A stretch of DNA of 64,000 nucleotides from Arthrobacter sp. 9AX (GCF_902506095.1 NZ_LR733293.1:290415-354414), one strand, 5' to 3'. Shown: positions 26,137 to 34,651, numbered from the stretch's first letter. Numbers and translations: made by a program. Notes: generated from the sequence alone by a model not told the origin.

Positions 26137-26190
26137 CAGCTACTTCCACTCTCGTGCTTTGTTTCCGATAATGAAGGTTCAGTCAAGCTG
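26137..26190 (+). repeat. Dispersed repeat, copy A
   Basis: This 54-bp block beginning CAGCTACTTCCACT and ending GTCAAGCTG matches the block at 52670-52724 at about 42 of 54 positions with one gap. Both copies are preceded by a short hairpin and both contain CCGATAATG. The element type is unknown. Confidence 0.6.
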
Positions 26191-26438
26191 TGGAGGGGCC
26201 CGCTCGTCAGGTTGGGGTGTGCTCGTGCTGGGCAGGACCTTGGTGCCTAGCTGAGTCAAAGCTCTGAGGCTCGATCGAGAAGCTGGCCTTTGAACGGTTC
26301 CACCGGATTCCCCGCCATGGGTGGGATTCAAACGTTCTTCGCCCCGGGTTAGCCCGCAAAACCGCCCTTCGGCGTCGCTGCACCACTACATCACCACGGG
26401 CCCAACCCCGCAATCGGAGACCGACAGATCATCATCCG

Positions 26439-27395
26439 CTAACCAACCTGTTTAGGCAGTACAGCTGATATGTAGATTCCGTTGTCAAGGGCATGGCGAA
26501 GCCAGTCCCGGGGGGCGTCCTGGGACTGGCTTCCTTTTGTTAGTCGGAGGGAGGCAGTGGCTCGGTGGTTAGCGTTTTTCGTGATTGAGCCCTGGGACCG
26601 GGACACTCCAGAGGAATGCTCGGTAGGGACCAGGCCCAGATAGGCGCCAATCGTTGAACCGGTAAACCTGTCCCATTCACCAATCTCCACCGCAAGACCA
26701 AACGCAGTCAGCGTGGAGATCCCGCGCAGGCACTGCAGCGACCGGACAACGGGGGTGTATTCGCTTGCGTAGGCGATTGATGTGATCGCCCGATCGAGGC
26801 GGTCACGGCGGTCAGAGATCTCATGCATCGCTTCCAGCGATGACTCATAGGTCAGTTGCCGCGCGGGGGCGTCGAAGTGCTGGCGGGGCAGCCATAGTTC
26901 GTGGGTTCCAGTCCAGGCCTGCCCGCCGGAATATACGATGCCCTGACGCAACAAGAGCTTGGAGATCCGGTGCCGGCAGCGCATGAGGTTCCCCGCGGAC
27001 ATCCTCACGGGAACGGACCAGATCCCGGGCTGCTTCCTGTTCCACCGGGGGAACCTGGACCGCGGTGATCTCGCCGAGTTTGAGCAACCGGGCCAGATGC
27101 AGGGCATCCCTGGTATCGGTCTTTACCCGGTCGCCGGACGGGCGCTGAAGCTTCGACGGGGCCGCGACCCCTGTATCGATCCCGGCGGAAAGCAGGAATC
27201 TGGCTAACCCGAAACCCGGCGGGCCGGCCTCGTAAACAACCTTCGCCGGCGGAGGAAGCGAAACGATCCAAGCAAGAATCTCATTCCGGTCCGGCGTCAA
27301 ACGATGCCGGAAAAGTTCGCCGGTCAGACCGTCCAAGGCGCAGGCTACGGCAGTTCGGGCAGGACGTCCAGGCCAACGCTTGTACGCTCGAACAT
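26439..27395 (-). pseudogene. IS110-family transposase, two frameshifts
   Basis: The transposase reads from ATG 27395 (preceded by GGAGG, peptide MFERTSVGLDV) but a missing base near 27361 shifts the frame; it continues with CALDGLTGELFRHRLTPDRN and the DEDD-type region KVVYEAGPPGFGLARFLLSA, KTDTRDALHLARLLKLGEI. An extra base near 26991 shifts it again into LMRCRHRISKLLLRQG and the C-terminal IS110 region CLRGISTLTAFGLAVEIG, TGSTIGAYLGLVPTEHSSG. The last about 35 residues do not resemble the family, so the 3' end may also be damaged. IS110 enzymes are bridge-RNA-guided recombinases; this copy is unlikely to be active unless the frameshifts are sequencing errors. Confidence 0.88.
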
Positions 27396-27506
27396 AGCTG
27401 GAACCTCCGAATTTCAAATGTGGCTCTACCTGCCGCCAAGTGTGGCAGGCAACCCACGTCTTGCTTTGAAAAGGAGGTTCCAGCCTTCTGGAACACAGTC
27501 CCCCGA

Positions 27507-27637
27507 GGGGCCCCTTCTGATAGAGGCCATCAGCGCCCGGTAAAGGAGCCGGAGCGCCGAACCCTCTTAAGTCAGCCCTATCGAACAGGGCGCTCCCGGG
27601 TCCGGAACGGGCGAAAATGGCCTTCAGAAGGGGGCCC
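27507..27637 (-). ncRNA. Candidate IS110 bridge-RNA region (structured left flank)
   Basis: Just upstream of the IS110-family transposase (higher coordinates, minus strand) a long imperfect inverted repeat pairs 27507-27530 with 27617-27637, with a 3-nt and a 1-nt bulge. Inside it, GGAGCGCC (27551-27558) pairs with GGCGCTCC (27589-27596) around a 30-nt loop. An outer stem enclosing internal loops in the non-coding left end is the layout of IS110-group bridge RNAs. Assignment is from position and pairing only; guide sequences were not matched to a target. Confidence 0.5.
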
Positions 27638-27669
27638 GACCAGCGGCGCCACTCCTTCACCCATATCGT

Positions 27670-28728
27670 CTAGACCAGCTGTGTTTCGATTCCCCTTGAC
27701 CGGGCGGTGGCGAGAAGCTCGTCCAAGATGGACGGGCTGAGTAACAGGCCTGTGCGAAGGTTGTTATTTCTCTTTCGGGCTTCGAGATCGCCCGGCATCA
27801 GAACGCTTTCGTACCCCGTTGCGGGGGTGCTGTCCCGTGTTTGGTGCTCCCGGATTGTCATGCGGTTCAGGAATGCGCTGAGTGGAGTCATCGCGGAAAT
27901 ATCCAGCGCTATGAAGAAGTGCCCCAGCAGTTGAGGGGCGGAATCGCCGTACATGCGTGGCATGTCAGCGCCGAAAGAGGCTCCGTTCAGGACTCCGGCG
28001 AGTATGTCCACCATGATGGCCAGGCCCGATCCCTTCGGTCCAGCCATCGGCAGGAGCGTGCCGTCCAGCGCGTCTTTCGCGTCTGTTGTCGGGTGCCCGC
28101 TGGCATCGAGGGCCCATCCCAGAGGGATTGTTTCGCCATTTTTTGCCGCGACAATGATTTTTCCCCGGGCCTGAGCGCTTGTGGCCATGTCAAGGACAAC
28201 TGGGGGGCCGTTCTTCGTGGGGACGGCGATGGAGATCGGGTTCGTTCCCAGGGAGGCGTCCTTGCCTCCGAATGGAGCCATGACAGGGGAGCTGTTCGTA
28301 CCGGAGATGCCGATCATGCCGGCCTCTGCAATCTTCCTGGTCCAGTACGCGGCGGTTCCGTTGTGATTGGAGTTGGTCACGCCAACCCAGGCTGTACCTA
28401 CTGCACGGGCCTTATCGATGGCAATCTCAACTGCCTTTTCGGATGCGACTTGGCCCCAGCCATTGTTGGCGTCAAGGAGCGCGGTTCCCGCGGTTTCAGC
28501 GACGACGGTGAGGTCTGTTTTTGGATTCACGAGGTTTTGGTCGAGGCGGGCAAGGTAGTCGGTGACACGGGAGACTCCGTGGGAATCAAGGCCGATGAGG
28601 TTGGCGTCAACCAACGACGTGGCAATTACTGACGCCTCATCGAACGGGACTCCGGCCGCAGTGAATACATCGGTGCAGAAGCTGGTGAGAATTCCCGCGT
28701 CGATGGTGTGGGTTTCGTTCTCAGGCAT
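27670..28728 (-). CDS. Ldh2/malate-lactate-type dehydrogenase (type-2 malate/L-lactate DH family)
   Basis: This 352-aa NAD(P)-dependent oxidoreductase is of the Ldh2 family, structurally distinct from Rossmann dehydrogenases. Motifs include LIGLDSHGVSRV with the catalytic His, ALLDANNGWGQ, WVGVTNSNHNGTAAYWT, FGGKDASLGTNPISIA, LDMATSAQARGKI and GPKGSGLAIMVD. Members reduce 2-keto acids, or cyclic imines such as pyrroline-2-carboxylate. Start at 28728 follows AAAGGG. It is the last gene of a three-gene minus operon with a 2-hydroxyacid dehydrogenase and a DapA-family aldolase. Confidence 0.88.
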   Translation of the reverse strand: MPENETHTIDAGILTSFCTDVFTAAGVPFDEASVIATSLVDANLIGLDSHGVSRVTDYLARLDQNLVNPKTDLTVVAETAGTALLDANNGWGQVASEKAVEIAIDKARAVGTAWVGVTNSNHNGTAAYWTRKIAEAGMIGISGTNSSPVMAPFGGKDASLGTNPISIAVPTKNGPPVVLDMATSAQARGKIIVAAKNGETIPLGWALDASGHPTTDAKDALDGTLLPMAGPKGSGLAIMVDILAGVLNGASFGADMPRMYGDSAPQLLGHFFIALDISAMTPLSAFLNRMTIREHQTRDSTPATGYESVLMPGDLEARKRNNNLRTGLLLSPSILDELLATARSRGIETQLV

Positions 28729-28754
28729 TTCTACCCTTTCGCATTTGATTGGTC

Positions 28755-29705
28755 CTACGGAAGCATGACCGGCCACTGTGGCTCACGGTCCTCTGCCACG
28801 GCAATGATTCCCTGGGCTGCGTGGACAGCCATCCGGATCATTGACTCGTTGTTGTGGGCGGCCATGTGTGGGGTAAGCAGGACGTTGGTCAGGTGCGTAA
28901 GCGGGTGGCCAACCGGCAGTGGTTCTTCCTCGAAGACATCCAGCCCAGCACCCCGCAACTTCCCCGACAGGAGGGCATTCTCGAGGGCCTTTTCGTTTAC
29001 TACTTCGCCACGGGAACAGTTAATGAAGTAGCTGCCCGGTTTCATGAGGTCAAACCTTTGTGCATCGAAGAGCCCCCGGGTTGCGGTGGTAAGTGGCACG
29101 TGGACGCTTACGACGTCGGCCGTGGTCAAGAGATCTTCCAGTGACACGACCCTGATGGCAGGGTCAAGATTTGTTGCATCGACATAGGGATCAAATCCCA
29201 CAACGTTCATGCCGAGGCCGATTGCAGCGCGGGCGGCCACTGCCTGGCCAATTTTGCCGAGGCCAACCACACCCAGGGTTTTGTTGGCCACTTCGATGCC
29301 GTATAGCGAGTTGCGTGCTTCGAAGTTGCCGCGGCGCAGTTCGTTGTCACAGGCTATGAGGTTTTTTGCCAGAGCGAGGAGAAGCATCAGTGCGTGTTCG
29401 GCCACCGCGACAACATTCGCTTCGGGTGCATTGGTGACAATGATGTTTTGCTCGCGGCAATAGTTCAAATCAATATGGTCGACGCCGACTCCGTGGCGGG
29501 AGATCACCTTTAGATCCGGTGCAGCTTCCAAAACCGCTCTGGGCAAGGGCAGCGTGCGCGTGAGGACTGCCTGACAGGTGCTGATGTATTTCCGCAGGGT
29601 GGGGATGTCCGTGCCCGACGGTTCCACGACCACATGGCCAGCCGCCTCAAGCAAGGCGAGACCTTCGTGAGCAACCTTCTGGGGGACCAGGACACGTAGC
29701 GTCAC
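28755..29705 (-). CDS. D-2-hydroxyacid dehydrogenase (SerA-like)
   Basis: This 316-aa NAD-dependent dehydrogenase has LGVVGLGKIGQAVAARAA as cofactor motif, the catalytic Arg in INCSRGEVVN, Glu in EEEPLPVGHPL and His in LLTPHMAAHN. GTG start at 29705 overlaps the stop of the upstream dapA-like gene (GTGA), so the two are translationally coupled. Probably acts on a small hydroxyacid or keto acid made by the neighbouring aldolase. Confidence 0.88.
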   Translation of the reverse strand: MTLRVLVPQKVAHEGLALLEAAGHVVVEPSGTDIPTLRKYISTCQAVLTRTLPLPRAVLEAAPDLKVISRHGVGVDHIDLNYCREQNIIVTNAPEANVVAVAEHALMLLLALAKNLIACDNELRRGNFEARNSLYGIEVANKTLGVVGLGKIGQAVAARAAIGLGMNVVGFDPYVDATNLDPAIRVVSLEDLLTTADVVSVHVPLTTATRGLFDAQRFDLMKPGSYFINCSRGEVVNEKALENALLSGKLRGAGLDVFEEEPLPVGHPLTHLTNVLLTPHMAAHNNESMIRMAVHAAQGIIAVAEDREPQWPVMLP

Positions 29706-30628
29706 GAGGCGGCCTTGGTCAGCTCGCGGCCAACAAGCGCACCAAGGAAGCCCTGGACCAACGCGCGGTCGTCTTCACTGAGGGTAGAGATCGGGGGCCG
29801 GACGTCCCGACTGCACAGGCCCAACTGCGCGAGGGCCTCCTTGACGACGCTGACGTTGTTCTCGGAGTTGTGGCGGGCCCGCAGTTCTTCAAAAGGACGG
29901 ATGATGGCCCAAATTTCCATGACTCTGTCCCGGTCACCCAAGCGAAGGGCCTCCAACATGTCCAGCGACAGCTTTGGGGCGAGATTGACAAGGCCGGAAG
30001 TGAACCCGGTCGCGCCGTATGCGAAGTAGCCCGGCGCCGAGCTCTCAGCGAGTCCTGCAATCCACACAATGCCCCTGCTCTGACATCCCTGCATGACCGT
30101 GGCGAAACGAACAGGGTCAGGGACCGCGTACTTGACGGCGACGAGGTTAGGGGCGCGATCGGCCAAGCTGTTCACGTCACTGCCTTCGATAACGGGATTG
30201 CGCAGGTAGGTGACGACCCCGAGTTCCGGAACAGCAGACGCGATTGCCACATGATAGTCAACCCAGCCTGAACGACTTACATAGGGATGCACGGGCTGAT
30301 GGATCATGATGGCGTCGGCCCCTGCCGCCCGGGCATACTCGGCGGCCTCGATCGCTTGGGGGACGGGTCCGCCGACACCTGCCACGATTTTCGCTTTGGT
30401 TCCCACAGCTTCGACGGTCGCATCAAGGACCTGGCGCGTCTCGGCCGGGCTCAGGGCGTAGTACTCGCTGGTGTTGCCGTTGGGGGTCACAACGTCGATT
30501 CCGTTGTCGACCATGTTATCCAAGACCCTCTTGTAGGCCGGCCCATCAACTAGGCCGTCTTCGGTGAATGGCGTAACGGGGATGGCGACAATTCCGGCCA
30601 GGACTGTGCGCAGGTGATGCAGATCCAT
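29702..30628 (-). CDS. Dihydrodipicolinate synthase (DapA)-family aldolase/dehydratase
   Basis: This 308-aa class I aldolase-fold protein has the family start GIVAIPVTPFTEDGLVD, the phosphate/carboxylate loop NGNTSEYYAL in place of GTTGE, the Tyr-containing segment VVTYLRNP and the Schiff-base Lys in NLVAVKYAV. Divergence from true DapA and the catabolic context point to a keto-deoxy-sugar-acid or similar substrate. ATG 30628; upstream in-frame codons overlap the promoter. First gene of the minus operon, divergent from gntR. Confidence 0.87.
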   Translation of the reverse strand: MDLHHLRTVLAGIVAIPVTPFTEDGLVDGPAYKRVLDNMVDNGIDVVTPNGNTSEYYALSPAETRQVLDATVEAVGTKAKIVAGVGGPVPQAIEAAEYARAAGADAIMIHQPVHPYVSRSGWVDYHVAIASAVPELGVVTYLRNPVIEGSDVNSLADRAPNLVAVKYAVPDPVRFATVMQGCQSRGIVWIAGLAESSAPGYFAYGATGFTSGLVNLAPKLSLDMLEALRLGDRDRVMEIWAIIRPFEELRARHNSENNVSVVKEALAQLGLCSRDVRPPISTLSEDDRALVQGFLGALVGRELTKAAS

Positions 30629-30653
30629 GAGTGACCTTTTCGTTCGGCGGTAA

Positions 30654-30671
30654 TATCTCATATACTAGATA
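30654..30671. promoter_or_regulatory. Candidate GntR operator in the dapA-like/gntR divergent region
   Basis: TATCT (30654-30658) and AGATA (30667-30671) form an inverted repeat with an 8-bp spacer in the divergent promoter. The core CTCATATACT resembles CTCATATATC at 31524-31533 in front of the binding-protein gene, suggesting one regulator for both. Confidence 0.45.
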
Positions 30672-30737
30672 CGGCGCAGCATATCGTCAACGCGGTAGGA
30701 TTGTCGGAACCGTCTACGCGTCGAAGGAAGTGCCGCC

Positions 30738-31418
30738 TTGGCTGAAGAAACAGGCCCGATTGCCCGGAAGCTCGATGCACCGCAACCGCGTATCGATCAG
30801 GTTATTGCCGAAATCCGAACCGCAATTCTTACCAGGCGCCTGGCGCCTGGACAGGCGCTGGTTGAAACCGAGCTTGCCCGGGCTATGGGAGTGTCAAAGA
30901 CGCCGGTACGGGAGGCACTGAAGATCTTGTCGCAGTCGGGCCTGGTTACCTTCGTCCCCTATAAGGGTGCCTCAGTGACGATAGTGGATGAAGAATTTAT
31001 TCGATCGGTCTATGAAGTGCGGTTGCTCCTCGAGCCGGAGGGAGTCCGACGTTCCGTGAATCAGAACGTCAAGCAAAGCCACCAACTGGCTGCAGACCTT
31101 CTTGCCCAGGCCAAAGAAGCGGCAATGGCCGATGACCGCGGAACGCTGAGCCTCCTGAATCGACGCCTTCACGCTGAGCTGTACGCCCACTGCGGAAACC
31201 CGATCCTGATCAGCATCCTCGAAAACGTGAGGGACCGGGCAGCCTTGATCAGCGTGGTGGGCTGGGCAGGTTCCCCCACATGGCAGATCGAGTGGCAGGA
31301 ACACGCAGCGGTCCTCGATGCCGCAATGGATGGCGACGGCGACCGGGCAGCCGAGCTTCTCCGCGCGCATATACAGGGCTTCTTCGACCGAACCCTGGCC
31401 TCATTTTCCTCAACATAG
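30738..31418 (+). CDS. GntR-family regulator (FCD/FadR type)
   Basis: This 226-aa regulator has a winged HTH (AILTRRLAPGQALVETELAR, AMGVSKTPVREALKILSQSG, about residues 28-68) and a C-terminal FCD helical domain with YEVRLLLEPEGV and an RRLHAELYAHCGNP stretch carrying likely metal or acid ligands. Start is TTG at 30738 with GAAGGAAG upstream. It is divergent from the acid-metabolism operon and upstream of the binding-protein gene, and probably controls both. Confidence 0.9.
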   Translation: MAEETGPIARKLDAPQPRIDQVIAEIRTAILTRRLAPGQALVETELARAMGVSKTPVREALKILSQSGLVTFVPYKGASVTIVDEEFIRSVYEVRLLLEPEGVRRSVNQNVKQSHQLAADLLAQAKEAAMADDRGTLSLLNRRLHAELYAHCGNPILISILENVRDRAALISVVGWAGSPTWQIEWQEHAAVLDAAMDGDGDRAAELLRAHIQGFFDRTLASFSST

Positions 31419-31523
31419 GATTGCCGCGGGCGCGGGGCCCGCTTCCTCCACGGTCACCCTTCACGCCTTTGTGGCCGGCATCGAGCATCTCTTGGGCCGC
31501 AGGGAGGAACACTGGCCAGGCCC

Positions 31524-31547
31524 CTCATATATCATGTACTATCTGAG
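31524..31547. promoter_or_regulatory. Candidate GntR operator before the orphan binding-protein gene
   Basis: CTCA (31524-31527) and TGAG (31544-31547) bound a 24-bp AT-rich imperfect palindrome with central CATGTAC, about 190 bp upstream of the binding-protein start. It shares CTCATATA with the site at 30659-30666. Confidence 0.4.
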
Positions 31548-31738
31548 AAAGCGGTTCCTCCGGTTGGGTTGAAGAGACCAAGTTCGGTCTTCAGACATGC
31601 CGTTCCACCTTTCGGTTCCCTTTCCGCAGTTCCTCAACAATGGCATCAACGACGGCCACAACAGGCGCGGCTTTTTCTTTCCCAATCCCCATCCGCACTA
31701 TCCCAATTCAGCAAGATCGAAGAAGATCGGAGTACACA

Positions 31739-33100
31739 GTGCCACTCTTTTCCCGCCCTGTCCCTCATGCCAATTCCGGTAGAACGAGTCCAGCAGGCGC
31801 TGTCTTCCTGCGCAGGACCCGCACAAGTGGCTTCGTCGCGGCAGCAATTGCGGGCGTTTTGACCTTGAGCGCCTGCGGTGGGGGAGCCCCCGCAGAGAGT
31901 GCCGACGGTAGTGTCGAGCTCAGGTTTTCCTGGTGGGGTGGGGACAAGCGGGCCCAGCTGACCCAGGACGCCATCGCCGCCTTTGAGGCAGAGAATCCCA
32001 AAATCAAGATCAAGCCTGAATACGGCGACTGGGGCGGGTACTGGGACAAGTTGGCGACCCAGGTAGCGGCCAATGATGCCCCGGACATTATCCAGATGGA
32101 CGAAAAGTACATCACTGAGTACTCCAGCCGTGGCGCCCTGCTGGATCTCTCCAAGTACGAGATTGACACCTCCAAGTTCGACGAAGCGGTGCTGAAGGCG
32201 GGGCAGAGCGAAGACGGCCTGACTGGTATCGCGGCGGGGATAAACGCGGGTACGATTCTCGCCAACCCGGCGGTGTTCGAGGCAGCCGGCGTGCCGATGC
32301 CCGATGACAAGACATGGACGTGGGATGACTTTGAACGGATCTCAGCGGAGGTAACGCAAAAGTCGCCGGCGGGGACCTACGGGGCGGCCGCCTACACCAG
32401 CGATGAGATAGCGCTGGGTGTCTGGCTTCGACAGAACGGCAAGTCTCTTTACACCTCGGATGGTGAGCTTGGCTTCGAGCCGGGGGACATTGCAAAATAC
32501 TGGGAGTTCCTCAAGCAGCTGAGTGAAAAGAAGGCGGTTCCCACCGCTTCCGAGATAGTTGAGGAGGAGGCAACGCCGTTGGATCAAAGCGGACTGGCCA
32601 AGGGCAAGAATGGCCTTGGCGTGTGGTGGTCCAACCAGCTGCCGGCTTTAGAGAAGGCAGTCGGGGGCGAGCTGGAAGTACTGCGCTTTCCGTCCAAGAC
32701 CGGCGCGGCTTCGGACGCGAAGCTTTGGTACAAAGCGTCACAGTTCTGGTCGGCTTCATCCCGTACCAAGCACCCAGAGGAAGTCGCGAAGTTCATCAAC
32801 TTCCTCGCGAATGATGTCAAGGCCGGGGAGATTCTACTAGCGGACCGTGGAGTGCACCCCAACTCAGAGGTGCGTGAAGCGATCTCCAGCAAGCTAACGC
32901 CGGCCGACAACAAAGTGATCAAATTCATCGACCAAATCAAACCCGAACTCGGCGAGGCCCCGGTCCCGCCGCCCAGGGGTGCCGGCTCCATCCAGGAAAT
33001 CGCCAAGCGCTACTCCTCCGAGGTCCTGTTTAACAGGCTGACGCCGGAAGAAGCAGGCCAGAAAGCAGTGAACGAGATGTCAGCTGCCATCAGCAAGTAA
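31739..33100 (+). CDS. Extracellular solute-binding lipoprotein, family 1 (orphan)
   Basis: This 453-aa sugar-type binding protein has an N-terminal arginine-containing signal, hydrophobic core and lipobox LSACGGG. The mature part has the family-1 features SWWGGDKRAQLTQDAIAAFE, PDIIQMDEKYI, a TWDDF-like stretch, GVWWSNQLPALEKAVGG and a C-terminal AVNEMSAAISK. GTG 31739 was chosen because GGAG lies 7 bp upstream and the signal peptide then has normal length; the frame opens at 31640. No permease or ATPase gene follows, so it must work with a transporter encoded elsewhere or its partners have been lost. Confidence 0.88.
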   Translation: MPLFSRPVPHANSGRTSPAGAVFLRRTRTSGFVAAAIAGVLTLSACGGGAPAESADGSVELRFSWWGGDKRAQLTQDAIAAFEAENPKIKIKPEYGDWGGYWDKLATQVAANDAPDIIQMDEKYITEYSSRGALLDLSKYEIDTSKFDEAVLKAGQSEDGLTGIAAGINAGTILANPAVFEAAGVPMPDDKTWTWDDFERISAEVTQKSPAGTYGAAAYTSDEIALGVWLRQNGKSLYTSDGELGFEPGDIAKYWEFLKQLSEKKAVPTASEIVEEEATPLDQSGLAKGKNGLGVWWSNQLPALEKAVGGELEVLRFPSKTGAASDAKLWYKASQFWSASSRTKHPEEVAKFINFLANDVKAGEILLADRGVHPNSEVREAISSKLTPADNKVIKFIDQIKPELGEAPVPPPRGAGSIQEIAKRYSSEVLFNRLTPEEAGQKAVNEMSAAISK

Positions 33101-33133
33101 CCTCATCTGCAGCAAGTAGCGCGCCACGCACGC

Positions 33134-33174
33134 GTGCCCCGAAAGGATCCAAACAATCCGTTCGGGGCACTTCG
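33134..33174 (+). terminator. Terminator-like hairpin after the orphan binding-protein gene
   Basis: GTGCCCCGAA (33134-33143) and TTCGGGGCAC (33161-33170) form a perfect 10-bp stem, extended inward by GGAT/ATCC, and are followed by TTCG. It lies 34 bp after the stop codon. The T-run is weak. Confidence 0.65.
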
Positions 33175-33550
33175 TGTCATCGGGGCATACTGGTGCGTTG
33201 AAGTTGTGGTTCTTGTCCGAGGAGGTTCACAACGATGACTCTCAGCCCGCGTCTTAATCACTGTAGTGCCCGTCGACTTGATACCGCGTCTCGCGGTGTG
33301 GGCGAAGGAGCTGGCTACAACGCGGGGAGGTGCAGTTGGCTCCCTTGACAACGGGCTCACGGCCTAGTTCGTCTAATACTTTCGTGTAAACCGGGTTTCC
33401 GGGGCCAGCTCCAACGCCGCCGACGACGTTGGTCCTGTCGGGTCTTCGTGGCTCGGGCAGCGGCGGGCGGGACATGACCGCGTAGGGCTCTGCCGTTGGT
33501 TTATCAAGGTTCAGCTCGGTGCACGCGACGATCTCTTTTGGAAGTTAGGA
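33175..33550. other. Intergenic stretch, no recognisable gene
   Basis: Only short overlapping frames with no family resemblance. It probably holds the gntR promoter near its right end, and may contain decayed sequence like the stretch after 34.6 kb. Confidence 0.4.
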
Positions 33551-34276
33551 ATGACAGAGGCTACCCAGAACAGACTCAGCGGACGGCCCAGGCTGAACCT
33601 TGCCCAACAGCTAGTCGAAGTACTCATGGCCGACATCCGATCCGGGGTCCTGAGGCCTGGGATGAAAATGCCGTCTGAGAGCGCCCTCGTAACGCGCTTT
33701 GGGGTCAGTAGAACTGTGGTGCGGGAAGCAGGTTCCCGGCTTCAGGCGGCAGGCCTGGTTGAAAGCCATCAGGGAAAGGGATCATTCGTGCTCATGGTCC
33801 CCCCTGATCACCGTGCCGGAATCAAGCCGTCCGTCGCGAACAAGCCCGACGATATCGCTGAACTAATCGGGCTCCGACTGGGCGTCGAGGTTGAGGCAGC
33901 CGGGCTTGCCGCGGCGGGACGCTCCGATGCTGAAGCTGACAGCATAATCAGGGCGGCCGCGGCGTTGCGACGCATTCCTGCGCAGACGAGTCAGTTGCTG
34001 CAGGCGGACTTCGACTTCCACCGGCAGATTTCCCGGGCAACTGGCAACAGACTTTATGGCGAACTGCTTGAATCTTTTGGACCGGCTATGATCGCATATC
34101 CTGCCCATCGGCTGCCACCCCTTGACCAGACAAATCACATTGGGCCGGATGAGGTCATCTGCCGGGAGCATGAAACCATTGCCGAGGCTATTGCTGATGG
34201 CGACGTTGACTCGGCCCGAGCTGCCATGCGACTGCACCTGGCCGGCACCCGCAATCGACTCTCCCGCAACGAGTGA
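33551..34276 (+). CDS. GntR-family regulator (FadR subfamily)
   Basis: This 241-aa protein has an N-terminal winged HTH (LMADIRSGVLRPGMKMPSES, LVTRFGVSRTVVREAGSRLQ, about residues 27-66) and an FCD domain with GLRLGVEVEAAGLAA, DFDFHRQI and EHETIAEAI, the last two with typical metal-ligand residues. ATG 33551; AGGA is very close, so initiation may be weak. The gene directly after it is an aminotransferase remnant, so its original target operon may be gone. Confidence 0.88.
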   Translation: MTEATQNRLSGRPRLNLAQQLVEVLMADIRSGVLRPGMKMPSESALVTRFGVSRTVVREAGSRLQAAGLVESHQGKGSFVLMVPPDHRAGIKPSVANKPDDIAELIGLRLGVEVEAAGLAAAGRSDAEADSIIRAAAALRRIPAQTSQLLQADFDFHRQISRATGNRLYGELLESFGPAMIAYPAHRLPPLDQTNHIGPDEVICREHETIAEAIADGDVDSARAAMRLHLAGTRNRLSRNE

Positions 34277-34635
34277 CCCAGACGCCAACGAAAACGCCAT
34301 GCGCGTGGCCCGCCTGCACACCGGTCGCGAGAAGGTCATTCGGTATCGTTCCTACCACGACAACACCGGCGCCGCGATAGCAGCCACAGGCGACTGGGTG
34401 AAGTCCGCGGCCGTGGTGTTTTCTGGGCCCTTGAACTTGTCTCGGACCGGGAAACCCGCCACCGGTAACCTCCGAGTACATGGGCAGGCTCAAGGCCGAA
34501 CTCCTGCGACTGGACCTGCTGTCTTTCCTCGCCGACAACCGCCTCCACGTCGTGCCTCCCGCCGTCGTCACCCCCGAAGAAGTAGCCCAAGCCCTGGCCA
34601 TCTACGACCAGGCACTCACAGCCACCCAGTTGTAG
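34275..34635 (+). pseudogene. Class-III aminotransferase remnant with internal deletion
   Basis: After the gntR stop the sequence reads DANENAMRVARLHTGREKVI and RSYHDNTGAAIAATGDW, the PLP-fold region after the cofactor-phosphate loop of class-III (omega-type) aminotransferases. A second piece in another frame near 34470-34635, GRLKAELLRLDLLSFLADNR then HVVPPAVVTPEEVAQALAIY, is the extreme C-terminus of the same family. The N-terminal third and the central part with the catalytic Lys are missing, so the gene is dead. Confidence 0.8.
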
Positions 34636-34651
34636 GTCACCGCGCCGAAAA

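Larger units (their letters stand above)
26004..26438. other. Gene-free flank of the IS110-family element
   Basis: No convincing gene. It contains a tandem 19-bp repeat (26064-26101), one copy of a dispersed repeat (26137-26190) preceded by the hairpin GAGAAC/GTTCTC, and a GC-rich multi-hairpin stretch (about 26300-26405, minus strand). The last part may be the right end of the insertion element. Confidence 0.5.

Noticed and set aside
26300..26405. Possible tRNA gene on the minus strand (TTTGAAT T-loop-like sequence and CCCG...CGGG ends)
   Set aside because: The T-stem does not pair, the acceptor arms pair only in short pieces with an uneven internal loop, and no proper anticodon arm could be drawn.
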